Assembly (NCBI RefSeq): GCF_000350225.1
Contig: NW_005178626.1
Location: 22,113 to 86,112, forward strand
Reading direction: 5' to 3'
Source of the DNA: Chondrus crispus
Lineage: Eukaryota > Rhodophyta > Florideophyceae > Gigartinales > Gigartinaceae
DNA length: 64,000 nt
The position numbers and the translations under genes are program-made. Position 1 is the stretch's first letter. Each line of letters starts with the position of its first letter. The notes beneath the pieces were generated by a model. The model worked only from the letters and a program-made list of their open reading frames with translations, did no database searches and was not told the origin of the DNA. Shown one piece after another: positions 62,166 to 64,000 of this stretch.

Positions 62166-64000
62166 ATGTCGACATCAGAGGCGTCATTAATGATGGAATC
62201 GATGCAGACCCTCTTGTGTGTGATGATTCCGCGCTGCCGCCTATCGTTACATCTTCACTACCGAGTCCGAGTGAGAGCGCTGTACCAAGCGTGAGTGCTC
62301 CTGCATCTATCAGAGCAAATCAGGTACCGGTTGGTAGTGCCACCATCAGCTCAGGTACCAGCTCGCCGTCAGCAAGCGCGGTGGCAAGTGCAAGTGTTCT
62401 GTTGCCGGTTACTTTAGAGACGCCGTCGGTCTCTCCGGGGTTTGGTTCTTCTGTCAGTCCTCAAGCTTCGAGCAGTATGCTGCTGCCCCTGATTTCCGCC
62501 ACTTCATCGACATCTTCTGGCTCGCATGTATCGGTGAGCCCGCAGGTGACGGGGAGCATCTTCGTGCCATTGATCTCGTGTACGCTGTCGCCTAGTGCTA
62601 CGGGTCCTTCCGTGAGTGCAGCGTCTTCGGGAAATATGTTGGTACCCCTCATCTCGGCCGCACCGTTCCGCTCCGTGCGGCTGATTTCTCCGGTTGCGAA
62701 TCCCGCTCCTGGAATTGAACCTGAGACTTCCGATGAAGGCTTAGCCCCGTCACAGTTGTTGCCTGGGAATGTGATGCCCACGGCGTTGCTCGTGATTTTT
62801 TTCTGCTACGCCATCACCGCTTGGATCATCGTCATCATCGGCAGTGCAACCTCCCGCCACCTCTGTTGAATTGGATTTCGAAATGGTGGACATGAGTGTC
62901 GCACCGTCTGCAGAATCGCTCTTGGAACCCGCACCATCGAGGATTCCAGTTTTATTCTTCAGCTATGACATCTCGGACAGCCCAAGTGGGTTTGCCGATT
63001 ACTACTGCGCCCGCTGAGACGGGGGTGGAAAATGTCTGGAGTGGAGGTGTGATGGTTTCAGCAAAACCTTCAACGGTAGTAGAGGCATCGGTTCTTCCGA
63101 CTGTGTCCGTTTCGAAGACAACAACAACGGCTGCTTCTGAAGAGTTTCCATCTTCAACTGGGGTGATTTCAGGGGGGGTGTTCGGGCCTGTGGAATCGTC
63201 CATGCCATCGTCCATGCCATCGCCCATGCCATCGCCCATGCCGTCGTTGCTACCCGAAGAATGTCCGATATCACTGTCGGCTTCCATGAATACAGAAAGC
63301 TTTGCATTTGAGATGGGGAGCAATAGCACTCCCGGAGATATCGCAAGGTTCTGTTGTGGTAGTTTCGCCTTCAGTTGCAGGAGCGAGCGGAAACGGAAGA
63401 CCGGAATCTGATGGAGACAGAGAAGAAATCATTGGAGAGGGGACTCCAAGAATCGAAGCAAGTCGGCGACCATCAAAGGAACCGAGAGTGTCACAAGAAT
63501 GCATGCCTGGTGGGATAAGCAGTCTGGACGCTTCTTTCGAACCGCAACCGTCGGAACTACCGTTTCCGATAGACGTTCCGATGGACGAAGTGGAAGCATC
63601 GCGTGGTGCTGAATCGAGTGATACGGAAGGCATGGGCAGTCCTGCTGTGTCTATGGATGGCGGAATGGATGCTTCGGCTACAACCGAACTGATGATGGCA
63701 TCCCTACCAGGTATGTTGGAGGCAAGCCCTCAGCAGTCCAGGAATCCTCGTCCTGAAGAAAGAGAGGCCGAAGAATGCACTGGAGCGAGTGCTGAGGCCT
63801 CGAGTTTGGACAACGGCGGCGGCCGAGATGAGAAGCCACTGTCTGATGAACCTACGGAGATCGAGCCGACGGACATGGCCCCTTTCTGTGGTGAGGGCTT
63901 GGCATCGCCGCTTGTAGTGGATACGGCACTACCAAGACCGAGTCCAATCATTGCAACAGGAACGCAACCGTACACAAGTGTCTCCGGTCGCTCCTTTGCT
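62166..64000 (+). pseudogene. Ser/Pro-rich protein, several frameshifts, runs off the window
   Basis: Natural-looking Ser/Pro/Thr-rich sequence continues across four frame changes. MSTSEASLMMESMQTL starts at ATG 62166. After a TG repeat (about 62214) follow VCDDSALPP and three degenerate repeats ending MLLPLISA / IFVPLISC / MLVPLISA. After a T6 run (about 62800) come SATPSPLGSSSSSAVQPP and VELDFEMVDMSVAPS. After about 62960 comes a frame with TTAPAETG and the MPSS/MPSP repeats. From about 63330 to the window end an acidic frame reads SPSVAGASGNGRPESDGDRE. The hydrophobic segment near 62800-62850 belongs to the wrong frame. It is either a decayed gene or a region with indel errors. No family recognised; composition suggests a disordered or cell-wall-associated protein. 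Confidence 0.5.
63199..63246 (+). repeat. 12-bp coding tandem repeat, four units
   Basis: Four units of TCCATGCCATCG or CCCATGCCATCG (the last with CCGTCG), encoding SMPS/PMPS. It lies within the Ser/Pro-rich coding region. Confidence 0.85.

Noticed and set aside
62770-62869. C-terminal membrane segment in the Ser/Pro-rich protein
   Set aside because: It appears only after a T6 run. The alternative frame continues the Ser/Pro-rich composition, so the hydrophobic stretch is probably out of frame.

Overview
The window is eukaryotic nuclear DNA made almost entirely of nested transposable elements, with a few fragments of possible host genes. Nothing looks bacterial: coding regions are monocistronic or retroviral-like, there are long terminal repeats (LTRs) with 4-5 bp target-site duplications (TSDs), and the families are Ty3/gypsy chromoviruses, Ty1/copia, PIF/Harbinger and a DDE-type DNA transposon. 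The mixture of GC-rich chromoviruses, degenerate Harbinger and copia copies and scarce introns suggests a red alga or similar protist. That assignment is an inference; no rRNA, tRNA or plastid gene is present to test it.

Layout. 1-1105 has no recognisable gene. 1106-1530 is a 117-bp minisatellite. 1548-4565 holds a broken DDE transposon with Cys-rich proteins (DDE-1). Its 3' end is cut by a chromovirus fragment (CV-B, 4566-7308), which abuts a chromovirus on the minus strand (CV-A, 7309-19029, gag and pol open). 19431-33973 is a Harbinger transposase gene (Harb-1) split by a complete, young chromovirus on the plus strand (CV-C, 19935-33349, TSD ATTAC). 34863-37224 holds a MED13-like fragment and an unknown 471-codon minus-strand ORF. 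A solo chromovirus LTR lies at 39190-39851 (TSD CGTAG). A decayed gypsy-like element (Gyp-D, 40355-54168) is interrupted by Copia-1 (40601-45509) and by minus-strand Copia-2 (48317-52983, TSD CATTT). A second Harbinger gene (Harb-2, 54353-56727) is split by a 1052-bp solo LTR (54696-55747, TSD AATCA). Copia-3 (57362-62067, TSD GTGTT) sits in a small ORF. The window ends in a Ser/Pro-rich coding region with frameshifts that runs off the edge.

The most unusual system is the chromovirus group. All three copies carry, between pol and the 3' LTR, an additional long ORF on the opposite strand. The encoded proteins share a recognisable block between CV-A and CV-B, and probably a more diverged version in CV-C. 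Gag and Pol are in a -1 frame relation, and CV-A has a textbook A AAA AAC slippery heptamer directly before the gag stop. The U3 part of the CV-C LTR is an array of perfect inverted repeats, one of which shows a compensatory base change in the solo LTR. The copia elements instead have primer sites matching the anticodon arm of initiator tRNA-Met.
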